From NCBI RefSeq assembly GCF_003050745.1, contig NZ_QAOF01000004.1, positions 248,001-312,000 of the forward strand: a DNA stretch of 64,000 bases. Reading direction: 5' to 3'. Position numbers and translations under genes: made by a program. Of this stretch, positions 34,979 to 43,636 are shown one piece after another. This stretch comes from Sphingomonas sp. PP-CE-3G-477 (lineage in GTDB: Bacteria > Pseudomonadota > Alphaproteobacteria > Sphingomonadales > Sphingomonadaceae). Positions within the stretch are counted from its first letter, which is position 1. Each line of letters starts with the position of its first letter. The notes below the pieces were generated by a model. The model ran no database searches. It was not told the origin of the DNA and saw only the letters and a list, made by a program, of their open reading frames with translations.

Positions 34979-37945
34979 TTAGCCGAAGGTGCGCTGCCAC
35001 CAGCCGCGGCGGGGGGCGCCGTCGGGGTCGTCGTTGGCGCCGTCGTTGGTGTCCGAGGTCGCGACGTCCTGGGGCTGGACTTCGGCCTTGGGCGGGGTGG
35101 TTGCGATCGGCACGGCGAGGGGCTCGCTGGTCGGGGCGGCATCGCCGGCATCGACCACGGCTGCTTTCCGTGGACGACCGCGGGGCTTGGCGACCTTGGC
35201 GGGCGCTTCCTCGACGACCGGCGCTTCAACCGCCGGGGCTTCGACCACTGCGTCCGACGCCTTGCGACGCGCACGCTTGGGCTTCGGCGCCGACGCTTCG
35301 ATGGTCTCGGCGGGCGTTGCGCTCACCTCGTCCATCGTCGCCTCCGCAACCGCCTCGCGACGGCGACGACCGGTCTTGGGTGCAGCGGGCTCGGCCGCGA
35401 CGGGCTCCGGAGCGATCGGCGCCGGAACCACGGGTTCCGGTGCAACCGTCTCGGCGTCCGCTTCGACCGCGCGTGGCTTGCGACCACGGCGAGCCTTGGG
35501 GGCTGCAGCGGCGACCGCCTCGGCGATGTTCGCCGCTGCGGCTGCCGCACGGGCACGCGGACGACGGCGCATCTTCGGACCCTCGGCGACTTCCGCGACC
35601 GGGGTTTCTTCGACCACTGGTTCCAACGCCGGTTCGTAAGGCGGCTCGGCATAGGTCGACTCGACCGGCTCATACGCTTCCGGCTCAGGCGCCTCGGCGA
35701 TCAGCTGGGCGTCGTCGACGCTGCTGACGGCGACCGACTGGCCGTTCTCGGCGCCCTGCTCGTTGCGGCGACCGCCACGACGTCCCCGACGACCGCGACG
35801 ACGACGACCTTCGCCCTCTGCGCCATTGGCCTGCTCGGATGGCGCACCAGCCGAGACCATTTCGCCACCGCCGACTTCGACGATGTCGCCCTCGACCTCG
35901 TCTATTTCCTCGACGTTGGTGTCGGCGTCCTCGAACGTACCGTCCTCGTTGACGCCCTCTGCGGCACCTTCCTCACCGGGACGTGCACGACCGCGACGAC
36001 CGCGGCGACGGCGGCGCTTCTTGCCGCCTTCACCGTCCGCATCGCGAGCCTCACGGGGAGCACGCTGCTCGCCATTGCCTTCGCGCGGCTCGCGACGGCG
36101 CGGCTGCTCGGCTTCGGCTTCCTCGACTTCCTCTTCCTCGATCTCGTCCTCGATCTCCTCGGGGAGGTCGTCCTCGTCTTCCTCGATGATCTGGACGAAC
36201 TTCGGCGCGTGCGCAGGCGGCGGGCCGCTGGCCTCGACCGTCATGTGCGCGCCTTCCTCGTCCTGGCCGGGGATGATCTCGACGATCACGCCGTAGCGAT
36301 CCTCGATCTCGGCGATGTCGGCACGCTTGCGGTTGAGGATGTAGACCGCGGCTTCCTGGCTCGCGCGCAGGGTGAGCAGCGAACCGCGACCGCGGGCGGC
36401 CTCGTCTTCGATCAGGCGAAGTGCGGAAATACCCGACGACGATGCGGTGCGGACCAGGCCGGTGCCCTCGCAATGCGGGCAGGCGCGGGTCGAGGCTTCG
36501 AGCACGCCGGTGCGGAGGCGCTGGCGGCTCATTTCCATCAGGCCGAACGACGAGATGCGGCCGATCTGGATGCGCGCGCGATCGTTCTTGAGCGCCTCCT
36601 TCATCGCCTTCTCGACCTTACGGACGTTGGAATTGTTATCCATGTCGATGAAGTCGATGACGACGAGCCCGGCCATGTCGCGCAGGCGGAGCTGGCGGCC
36701 GATTTCCTGGGCTGCCTCGAGGTTGGTCGCGGTCGCGGTCTGCTCGATCGAATGCTCGCGCGTCGACCGGCCGGAGTTGATGTCGATCGAGACGAGCGCC
36801 TCGGTCGGGTTGATGACGAGGTAGCCGCCCGACTTCAGCTGGACGACGGGGTGGTACATCGCGGCAAGCTGATCCTCGACGCCGGCGCGCTGGAAGAGCG
36901 GCACGGGATCGGCATAATGCTTGATGCGGCGGGCATGCGTCGGCATCAGCAGGCGCATGAACTCGCGCGCCTGGCGATAACCGTCCTCGCCCTCGACGAT
37001 GACCTCTTCGATTTCCTTGTTGTAGATGTCACGGATCGCGCGCTTGATCAGGTCGCTGTCGCCGTAGACGAGCGCGGGGGCCGACGCCTTGAGCGTGGCT
37101 TCGCGGATGCCGTCCCACAGGCGGGCGAGGTAATCGAAGTCGCGCTTGATCTCGACCTTCGAGCGCTGGAGGCCCGCGGTGCGAACGATGCAGCCCATCG
37201 ACGGCGGCAACTGCATGTCGGCCATGATCGTCTTGAGGCGCTTGCGATCGCCGGCGTTCGAAATCTTTCGCGAGATGCCGCCGCCGTGCGACGTGTTCGG
37301 CATCAGCACGCAGTAGCGACCAGCGAGGCTCAGGTACGTGGTCAGCGCCGCGCCCTTGTTGCCGCGCTCCTCCTTGACGACCTGGACGAGCAGCACCTGG
37401 CGGCGATGGATCACGTCCTGGATCTTGTAGCGGCGGCGCAGGTTCATGCGGCGCTCGCGCAGGTCCTCGACCGCGGCATCGTCGGCGCTCGGCTTGCGCT
37501 TGCGACGGGGGGCTTCACCCGCTTCGCCGCCTTCGAGCTCCTCGGCGACGTCGGGATCTACCCCGCCATCGTCCTCGAAGCGCTCGATGTCGTCCTCGTC
37601 GTCACCCTCTTCGTCGTCCGAGTCGTAGTCGGCGCGAAGTGCTGCCTCCTCGGCGGCGTGCTCTGCTTCTTCACGGAGCAGCGCGTCGCGATCTTCCTTG
37701 GGGATCTGGTAGTAATCGGGGTGGATCTCGCTGAATGCGAGGAAGCCGTGGCGATTGCCGCCGTAATCGATGAACGCCGCCTGGAGCGACGGCTCGACCC
37801 GCGTGACCTTGGCGAGGTAGATATTGCCCTTGAGCTGCTTGCGTTCGGCACTCTCGAAATCGAATTCCTCGATCCGGTTACCCTTGACGACTGCGATCCG
37901 GGTCTCTTCCCGGTGGCGTGCGTCGATCAGCATGCGCGTTGTCAT
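34979..37945 (-). CDS. rne: Ribonuclease E
   Basis: Endoribonuclease and degradosome scaffold. A protein of 988 residues. The start MTTRMLIDARHREETRIAVV is canonical, with GGAGA 8 bp upstream. The S1 domain (~35-235) is split by a strongly acidic insert (~95-170, including DSDDEEGDDEDDIE), as in other alphaproteobacteria. The catalytic DNase I-like part has VVIDFIDMDNNSNVRKVEKA. The zinc-link CPHCEGTG follows at ~500. The C-terminal ~350 residues are disordered: Arg-rich (KKRRRRRGRRGRARPG), Glu- and Ala/Pro-rich blocks, ending GWWQRTFG, probably for RNA and partner binding. Confidence 0.96.
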   Translation of the reverse strand: MTTRMLIDARHREETRIAVVKGNRIEEFDFESAERKQLKGNIYLAKVTRVEPSLQAAFIDYGGNRHGFLAFSEIHPDYYQIPKEDRDALLREEAEHAAEEAALRADYDSDDEEGDDEDDIERFEDDGGVDPDVAEELEGGEAGEAPRRKRKPSADDAAVEDLRERRMNLRRRYKIQDVIHRRQVLLVQVVKEERGNKGAALTTYLSLAGRYCVLMPNTSHGGGISRKISNAGDRKRLKTIMADMQLPPSMGCIVRTAGLQRSKVEIKRDFDYLARLWDGIREATLKASAPALVYGDSDLIKRAIRDIYNKEIEEVIVEGEDGYRQAREFMRLLMPTHARRIKHYADPVPLFQRAGVEDQLAAMYHPVVQLKSGGYLVINPTEALVSIDINSGRSTREHSIEQTATATNLEAAQEIGRQLRLRDMAGLVVIDFIDMDNNSNVRKVEKAMKEALKNDRARIQIGRISSFGLMEMSRQRLRTGVLEASTRACPHCEGTGLVRTASSSGISALRLIEDEAARGRGSLLTLRASQEAAVYILNRKRADIAEIEDRYGVIVEIIPGQDEEGAHMTVEASGPPPAHAPKFVQIIEEDEDDLPEEIEDEIEEEEVEEAEAEQPRRREPREGNGEQRAPREARDADGEGGKKRRRRRGRRGRARPGEEGAAEGVNEDGTFEDADTNVEEIDEVEGDIVEVGGGEMVSAGAPSEQANGAEGEGRRRRGRRGRRGGRRNEQGAENGQSVAVSSVDDAQLIAEAPEPEAYEPVESTYAEPPYEPALEPVVEETPVAEVAEGPKMRRRPRARAAAAAANIAEAVAAAAPKARRGRKPRAVEADAETVAPEPVVPAPIAPEPVAAEPAAPKTGRRRREAVAEATMDEVSATPAETIEASAPKPKRARRKASDAVVEAPAVEAPVVEEAPAKVAKPRGRPRKAAVVDAGDAAPTSEPLAVPIATTPPKAEVQPQDVATSDTNDGANDDPDGAPRRGWWQRTFG

Positions 37946-38485
37946 TATAGATTCTCCGCGCGCGCGCCGGGCCTGTCGGCAGCCGTCGCGCGCTTGATGG
38001 TGGGGCGGTCGGGCACGGACGCCCGGACTCGCGGATGGTGTGCGAAACTGCCTCTGCGCGAAGTGCATGCCGCGGGAACTCTCCCTGCGGCGCCCGCACG
38101 ACCGCGAGTCCGTCGGCGAAGGCCGGTCGGAGTGCGGGGCGGGGGGAATGCGTCATTCGAGCGTCAACCTGAATTGCCGCGCCGGCGAGAATCCGCTGGC
38201 GGGCGTCGAGACCGGCGCGTCGCTGGTAAAAACTAGGCGACACACGGCTGTACGACAGGACTAGCACTGCATACCCGATCCCGCAACTAGCCCCGGAACC
38301 GTCGCTTTCGAGGGCGTTTCGGCTCGAAATAGGGGCAGCGAGGCGCAGACTTGCCGGGGCGGCAGAGCCTTGCCGGCAAATACATGGCAAACGGCAAATT
38401 AACCGCACTGCGCAACCGCGTCTTGTGATGCGAGGCGCTATCGCTCGCTCACAGAGATCGGATGTATCGATCAAAGGGGTGTAGC
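37946..38485. other. Divergent leader region between rne and the amidase gene
   Basis: 540 bp with no convincing gene. About 300 bp next to rne may be a long 5' untranslated leader (rne is autoregulated through its leader in enterobacteria; here this is only an inference). The amidase promoter should lie in the last ~150 bp; no clear -35/-10 was identified. Small inverted repeats (e.g. around 38355-38390) are not convincing. Confidence 0.5.
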
Positions 38486-39727
38486 ATGGGTTTTCGCTGG
38501 ACCGGCGGCAGGGCCGCACGGCAAGGACGCGAGGTGTTGACGGTCATCGCCCTCATCGCCGGCTGGCTGGCGAGCGTCCCCGCCTGGGCGGCGACCGTGC
38601 AGAGCGTCGCGATCAGGGACGGGCGGATCGTCATCCGCTTCGACGAGGCGGTCGGCGATGCCGCCAGCCGCGTGCTCACGGGGCCGCGCCAGATCGCGGT
38701 CGACGTGTCGGGCGCTACGCCGGGCCGCGAGGTCGCCGGGCGCGGGCTGGTCACCGGCGTCACGCAGATGCGCAGCGGACGGTCGGGGATGCGGATGGTG
38801 TTCGATCTGGCCGAGCCGGCGATCGTGACCGATGGCGGGTTCGACTCCGACGGGCGCGAGCTGACGCTGGCGTTGCGCACGGTCGATTACGACCAGTTCG
38901 CGGAAGCCGGCATCGCCGGGCCGCTGAACTTCTTTCCGTTCAATTTCGGGGCTGCGTCGCGGCCCAAGTACAAGGTGTCGGTGCCGGTGCCGCCCAAGGC
39001 GCGGGGCATGAAATTGCCACGCGTGCAGGGCGACGACACGCGGCCGCTCGTCGTGATCGATGCGGGGCATGGCGGTGTCGATCCGGGCGCGATCGGGCCG
39101 AACGGGCTGCGCGAGAAGGACGTGACGCTGAAGGTCGCCAAGGCGATCCGCGACGAGTTGCTCGCATCGGGGCGCGTGCGCGTGGCGCTGACGCGGAACG
39201 ACGACCGCTATCTGATCTTGCGCGAGCGGTATGGGGTTGCTCGGCGGTTGAAGGGCGATCTGTTCATCTCGATCCATTGTGACAGCACCGGTTCCGAAAA
39301 CGCGACCGGCGCGACGGCGTACACGTTGTCGGAGGTGGCGTCGGACAAGGAGGCGGCGCGGCTGGCGGCGCGCGAGAACAAGGCGGACGTGATCTCGGGG
39401 GTGAACCTTGGCGAGGCGCCCGCGGACGTGTCGTCGATCCTGATCGACCTGACGCAACGCGAGACGATGAACGCCTCGGCGACGTTCGCGCGGCTGCTCG
39501 GACGTGAGGCCAGGCCGTTGATGCCGTTGAAGGCGAACTTCCACCGGATGGCGTCGCTGATGGTGCTGAAGGCGCCGGACATGCCGTCGATCCTGTTCGA
39601 GACGGGGTATATCTCGAACCCGCAGGATGCGGCGTTTCTCGACAGCGAAGAGGGGCGGCACCGGATCGCGGAGAGCGTCACGCGGGCGGTCGAGGTGCAT
39701 TTCGCGCGGCGGATGGCGGCGCGGTAA
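38486..39727 (+). CDS. N-acetylmuramoyl-L-alanine amidase (AMIN + Amidase_3)
   Basis: Cleaves the amide between MurNAc and L-Ala during septum splitting. A protein of 413 residues: signal sequence (VIALIAGWLASVPAWAA), AMIN domain at ~35-130, then Amidase_3 from ~185. Zinc-ligand motifs are VVIDAGHGGVDPGAIG, GDLFISIHCDS and the catalytic Glu region ILFETGYISNPQDAAFL. ATG 38486 has AAAGGGG ~7 bp upstream and is preferred to an ATG at 38462. Likely partner of the EnvC-like activator at 2751-3923. Confidence 0.94.
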   Translation: MGFRWTGGRAARQGREVLTVIALIAGWLASVPAWAATVQSVAIRDGRIVIRFDEAVGDAASRVLTGPRQIAVDVSGATPGREVAGRGLVTGVTQMRSGRSGMRMVFDLAEPAIVTDGGFDSDGRELTLALRTVDYDQFAEAGIAGPLNFFPFNFGAASRPKYKVSVPVPPKARGMKLPRVQGDDTRPLVVIDAGHGGVDPGAIGPNGLREKDVTLKVAKAIRDELLASGRVRVALTRNDDRYLILRERYGVARRLKGDLFISIHCDSTGSENATGATAYTLSEVASDKEAARLAARENKADVISGVNLGEAPADVSSILIDLTQRETMNASATFARLLGREARPLMPLKANFHRMASLMVLKAPDMPSILFETGYISNPQDAAFLDSEEGRHRIAESVTRAVEVHFARRMAAR

Positions 39728-39753
39728 AGCCGGACATAGGTCGAGGCAATTAG

Positions 39754-39853
39754 CCCGCCCCTTCAGGGGAGGGGTTGGGGTGGGGGTTCACCAGCAGCGA
39801 TGCGCTCGTGGAGGAACCCCACCCCCGGCCCCTCCCCTGAAGAGGGAGGGGGG
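39754..39853. repeat. Family-D palindromic repeat (copy 2)
   Basis: CGCCCCTTCAGGGGAGGGGT and CGGCCCCTCCCCTGAAGAGG are inverted around GGGTGGGGGTTC...GAACCCCACCCC. The whole 100 bp can fold into one long hairpin downstream of the amidase gene. Confidence 0.8.
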
Positions 39854-39985
39854 AAGTGGAGACGATCGCCGTGGCGCCAGCGCTCATGCAAGTGCTGGTC
39901 CGACGCCATGCGGTGATGCGTAGGGCGGTTTCCTCCCGCCCCACATCATGCCACAAGTCGCCCAAATTGCTTTGAGGCTGACCAG

Positions 39986-41959
39986 ATGACCGACGCGACG
40001 CGGGGCGTAACCGACACGGGCCCCGAGACCAGCATGCGCGAGCTGACGTTTCGCGGGATCGTGCTCGGCGGGATCATCACGCTGCTGTTCACGGCGGCCA
40101 ACGTCTATCTCGGACTCAAGATCGGGCTGACGTTCGCGACGTCGATCCCGGCCGCGGTGATCTCGATGGCGGTGCTGCGGCTGTTCAAGGATTCGACGAT
40201 CCTCGAGAACAACATTGTCCAGACGATCGCGTCTGCCGCGGGCACGCTGGCGGCGATCATCTTCGTGCTGCCGGGGCTCGTGATGATCGGCTGGTGGCAG
40301 GGCTTTCCGTTCTTCACCACCGCGGCGATCACGATGTTCGGCGGCGTGCTCGGCGTGCTGTTCTCGGTGCCGCTGCGCAGAGCGCTCGTCGTCGACACCG
40401 TGCTGCCGTACCCTGAGGGCCGTGCAGCTGCTGAGGTGCTCAAGGTCGGCGCGGGTAGTCGCGAAGGCGGCGAGGAGAGCGCGCGCGGGCTCGGCATCAT
40501 CGTCGCCAACGCCGTCGTATCGGCCGGGTTCGCGATCCTCACGCAGACCAAGCTCGCCGCCGCGGAGGCCGCGACGTGGTTCCGCGTCGGCGCGGGTGCG
40601 ACCGGGATTTCGGGCGGGCTGTCGTTCGCGTTGCTCGGCGCGGGGCATCTGGTCGGCATCTCGGTCGGCATGGCGATGTTCGCGGGCGTGGTGATCGGCT
40701 GGTGGATCCTGCTGCCGATCCTGACCTCGGGCGGGAGCGTCACCGGGACCGCCGAGGTGATCGCCAACACCGTGTTCCGCTCGGACGTCCGCTTCTTCGG
40801 GGCAGGCGTAATCGGTGTCGCGGCGATCTGGACGTTGCTGAAGATCGCCGGGCCGGTGGTCGGCGGCGTCCGCTCGGCGTTGGCGGCATCGGCGGCCAAG
40901 CGTGGCGGCGAAGTGTTGGCGCTGGAAGAACGCGACATTCCGATCGGGATCGTTGGGATCGGTTCGCTGGCGATGCTGGTGCCGATCGGCATCCTGCTCT
41001 GGACGGTGTTGCAGGGTGGTCCGCTGGAGGCGTCGGCGATCGGGCTGATCGCGGGGAGCCTTGTGTTCATCCTCGTCATCGGCCTCGTGATCGCGGCGGT
41101 CTGCGGGTACATGGCGGGGCTGATCGGTGCGTCGAATTCGCCGGTGTCGGGGATCGGCATCCTCGCGATTCTCGCGGCGTCGATCCTGCTGGTGTCGTGG
41201 TTCGGCCGTGCTGTCGAGCCGGGGACGACGCAGGCGTTGGTCGCCTACGGGCTGATCGTGACGGGCATCGTGTTCGGGGTCGCGACGATCTCGAACGACA
41301 ATCTCCAGGATCTGAAGACGGGCCAGCTGGTCGGCGCGACGCCGTGGAAGCAGCAGGTTGCGTTGCTGATCGGCGTGGTGTTCGGGTCGATCGTTGTGCC
41401 GCCGGTGTTGAACTTGCTCGGGAGCACGCTCGGGTTTGCGGGTGCGCCGGGGGCGGGGCCGAATGCGCTGGCGGCGCCTCAGGCGGCGTTGATCTCGGCG
41501 CTCGCGAAGGGCGTGCTGGGGGGGAACCTCAACTGGGCGATGATCGGGTATGGGGCGCTGACTGGCGTGGTTGTGATCGCGGTCGATGAATTGCTCGGCA
41601 AGGCGGGGAAGCTGCGGTTGCCGCCTCTGGGGGTCGGGCTCGGCGTGTATCTGCCGATGTCGGTGACGTTGCCGGTGACGATCGGGGCGGTCGTGGGGTT
41701 TGCTTACGATCGCTGGGCGGACCGCGCGCGCGATCCCGAGTTGGCGAAGCGGATGGGTGTGCTGACGGCTACCGGGATGATCGTCGGAGAGTCCTTGTGG
41801 GGCGTTGGCTTTGCGGGGATCGTGTACCTTACCAACAAGGAGACGCCGTTGGCGTTGGTTGGGGATGGGTTTGCTAGCGTGGCGCTGGTTGGCGGGACGC
41901 TGCTGTTCGCGGTGCTGACGTGGGTGATGTACCGGCGGACAATGGCGGCTTCGCGGTAG
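39986..41959 (+). CDS. OPT-family oligopeptide transporter
   Basis: A protein of 657 residues with about 14-16 hydrophobic segments. The N-terminal signature ELTFRGIVLGGIITLLFTAA followed by NVYLGLKIGLTFATSIPAAV is typical of bacterial OPT proteins, as is the PYPEGRAAAEVLK loop. Such proteins import peptides or metal chelates; the substrate is unknown. ATG 39986 has GAGG upstream. It stands alone, flanked by family-D repeats on both sides. Confidence 0.93.
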   Translation: MTDATRGVTDTGPETSMRELTFRGIVLGGIITLLFTAANVYLGLKIGLTFATSIPAAVISMAVLRLFKDSTILENNIVQTIASAAGTLAAIIFVLPGLVMIGWWQGFPFFTTAAITMFGGVLGVLFSVPLRRALVVDTVLPYPEGRAAAEVLKVGAGSREGGEESARGLGIIVANAVVSAGFAILTQTKLAAAEAATWFRVGAGATGISGGLSFALLGAGHLVGISVGMAMFAGVVIGWWILLPILTSGGSVTGTAEVIANTVFRSDVRFFGAGVIGVAAIWTLLKIAGPVVGGVRSALAASAAKRGGEVLALEERDIPIGIVGIGSLAMLVPIGILLWTVLQGGPLEASAIGLIAGSLVFILVIGLVIAAVCGYMAGLIGASNSPVSGIGILAILAASILLVSWFGRAVEPGTTQALVAYGLIVTGIVFGVATISNDNLQDLKTGQLVGATPWKQQVALLIGVVFGSIVVPPVLNLLGSTLGFAGAPGAGPNALAAPQAALISALAKGVLGGNLNWAMIGYGALTGVVVIAVDELLGKAGKLRLPPLGVGLGVYLPMSVTLPVTIGAVVGFAYDRWADRARDPELAKRMGVLTATGMIVGESLWGVGFAGIVYLTNKETPLALVGDGFASVALVGGTLLFAVLTWVMYRRTMAASR

Positions 41960-41965
41960 GCGCGT

Positions 41966-42034
41966 GCCCTCACCCTTCCCACCCGGCAAGCGCCGGGCGG
42001 GCCCCTTCCCTCTCCCCGAGGGGAGAGGGGGTAA
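41966..42034. repeat. Family-D palindromic repeat (copy 3)
   Basis: A small hairpin (CCCGGCAAGCGCCGGG) next to CCTCTCCCCGAGGGGAGAGG. The second palindrome is almost identical to those inserted in ileS (54582-54691). It begins 6 bp after the OPT transporter stop. Confidence 0.8.
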
Positions 42035-42040
42035 GTGAGC

Positions 42041-42097
42041 TTGTTTCCCCGCGAAGGCGGGGATCCAGACTGGGCTCCCGCCTTCGCGGGAGAACAA
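42041..42097. repeat. Family-B palindromic repeat (copy 6)
   Basis: TTGTTTCCCCGCGAAGGCGG / TCCAGACTGGG / CTCCCGCCTTCGCGGGAGAA, 7 bp after a family-D copy and 28 bp before a family-A copy. The 329 bp between the OPT and GH130 genes holds essentially only these repeats. Confidence 0.85.
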
Positions 42098-42124
42098 GAT
42101 TGGGTTGGGACCTTGGCCTAGTCG

Positions 42125-42230
42125 ACCACCCCGGCGAAGGCCGGGGCCCAATTGGAAAGGTGGGCGTAACGGAGCGCAGTTCGCCGTTATTTGCGTCCCC
42201 CAATTGGGCCCCGGCCTTCGCCGGGGTGGT
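42125..42230. repeat. Family-A bimodular palindromic repeat (copy 5)
   Basis: ACCACCCCGGCGAAGGCCGG ... GGGCCCCGGCCTTCGCCGGG with core GTAACGGAGCGCAGT and CCGTTATTTGCG. It lies between convergent genes. Confidence 0.85.
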
Positions 42231-42288
42231 GCTTACGCAGGGACGGTGTTTACGCGTGGGAGAAGGATGGCGTCCGTCTGGCCCCCCC

Positions 42289-43572
42289 TCACTTCATCGC
42301 GGCAAGCATGTCCTTGATCGGCACGAACGCGAAGCCCACCGAGCTGTCGGCGATCCCGTACGGCATGAAGATCGTATCCCCATGCTTCAGCGCGCCGCAG
42401 CTGTAGACCACGTTGGGCACATAGCCCTCGCGGTCCTGGTCCTTCGCCGCCAGGATCGGCTGGCTCGTCCGGCCGATCACCTTCGACGGATCGTCCTTGT
42501 CGAGCAGCACCGCGCCGATCGAATACTTCCGCATCGCGCCGACGCCGTGCGTCAGCAGCAGCCAGCCCTCGTCGAGCTCGATCGGCGGGCCGCAATTGCC
42601 GATCTGCACCAGCTCCCACGGATATTCCGGCGTCAGGATCTTCTCGCCGTCGTCCCAGTCGGTCAGCGTGTCGGACTTGAGCAGGAACAGGTTTTCGCCG
42701 TCCTGCCGGCCGATCATCATGTACTGGCCGTTCACCTTCCGCGGGAAGAGCGCCATGCCCTTGTTGCGCGCGGCCGGGCCGGTCATCGGCACGAGGTCGA
42801 ACGCGCGAAAATCGCGGGTGCGCATCAGTTCCGACTGGATCACCGAGCCGTTATACGCGGTGTAGGTGCCGATCCACTCGTAATCGCCGTCCTCGTGCTG
42901 GAAGCGGACGATGCGCAGATCCTCGAGGCCCTTCGACTGCGCCTGCGTGATCGGGAAGATCACCGTGCCGCTGAGCGTGCTGTCGCGGTGGCGATAGACG
43001 GTGACCGGGCCGATCGGCATCTCGTCCTCGCCGCTGCCGACCGCATCCGTCGCGGTCGCGAACGGGGGCTCGGGCGCAAGCTTCATCTGGTTTTCGCAGG
43101 TGATGATGCCTTCGCGGAACGCCACCGACGAGATGTGACCCTCGCCGACCGCCCGCAGGCTCATCAGGATGCGCATCGAGCCCGGCGGCATGCCCGACTG
43201 GTCGAAATGCGGCACCGCGCTGGGGTTCATCAGCGCGGCGGCGGCATAGCTGTATTCGTGGCAGAAATACGCACCGATCAGCTGGCGCTTCTCGTCGCCG
43301 ATCTCCGCGCCGTTCAGCCCGAGCATGTCCTCGATCTGGTCGTAGCGCGTCATAAACACGCGCCGCGTCTGCCAGTGGCGTGCCTCGAAATCCTTCAGCA
43401 CGACCTCGAGCTGCGCGCGCGCCTGTGCGGGCGACATCTCCAGGACTTCGCCGACGAGCCGCTCGGTGCGGCTCGGTGCGCCGCCATGACCGCCCCAGGC
43501 GATATGGAACGGCCGCACGACGACACGCGAAGGGTCCGCGTGCAGCCGCAGCTGGTGGTTGAACAGATCCAT
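42289..43572 (-). CDS. Glycoside hydrolase family 130 protein (beta-mannoside phosphorylase-like)
   Basis: A protein of 427 residues, no signal peptide. GH130 five-bladed propeller features: KGLEDLRIVRF (Glu217-Asp218; the Asp of the EDxR motif is the general acid in characterised members), EWIGTYTAYNGS, NKGMALFPRKVNGQYMMIGR and a C-terminal SCGALKHGDTIFMPYG. GH130 enzymes phosphorolyse or hydrolyse beta-1,4- or beta-1,2-mannosides. It starts 64 bp downstream of a two-domain glycosyltransferase gene on the same strand, so both probably act on one intracellular glycan. The N-terminal ~140 residues are longer than in minimal GH130 proteins. Confidence 0.88.
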   Translation of the reverse strand: MDLFNHQLRLHADPSRVVVRPFHIAWGGHGGAPSRTERLVGEVLEMSPAQARAQLEVVLKDFEARHWQTRRVFMTRYDQIEDMLGLNGAEIGDEKRQLIGAYFCHEYSYAAAALMNPSAVPHFDQSGMPPGSMRILMSLRAVGEGHISSVAFREGIITCENQMKLAPEPPFATATDAVGSGEDEMPIGPVTVYRHRDSTLSGTVIFPITQAQSKGLEDLRIVRFQHEDGDYEWIGTYTAYNGSVIQSELMRTRDFRAFDLVPMTGPAARNKGMALFPRKVNGQYMMIGRQDGENLFLLKSDTLTDWDDGEKILTPEYPWELVQIGNCGPPIELDEGWLLLTHGVGAMRKYSIGAVLLDKDDPSKVIGRTSQPILAAKDQDREGYVPNVVYSCGALKHGDTIFMPYGIADSSVGFAFVPIKDMLAAMK

Positions 43573-43636
43573 CGTAGCAGTGCCCCGCGTCGTTCCACTC
43601 AGCGCACCGTCGCCTGTCAGGCTGTCACCAGCGTGG

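Noticed and set aside
36209..38236. 675-codon plus-strand frame opposite rne
   Set aside because: Antisense of a highly biased Arg/Glu/Ala coding region; no motif, and the rne frame shows family motifs throughout.
38069..38461. Possible tRNA or small-RNA gene in the rne-amidase spacer
   Set aside because: No tRNA-like cloverleaf, and only short unconvincing inverted repeats were seen.
40105..41160. Minus-strand frame opposite the OPT transporter
   Set aside because: Pro/Thr/Ile-rich shadow of a hydrophobic coding region, without an independent start signal.
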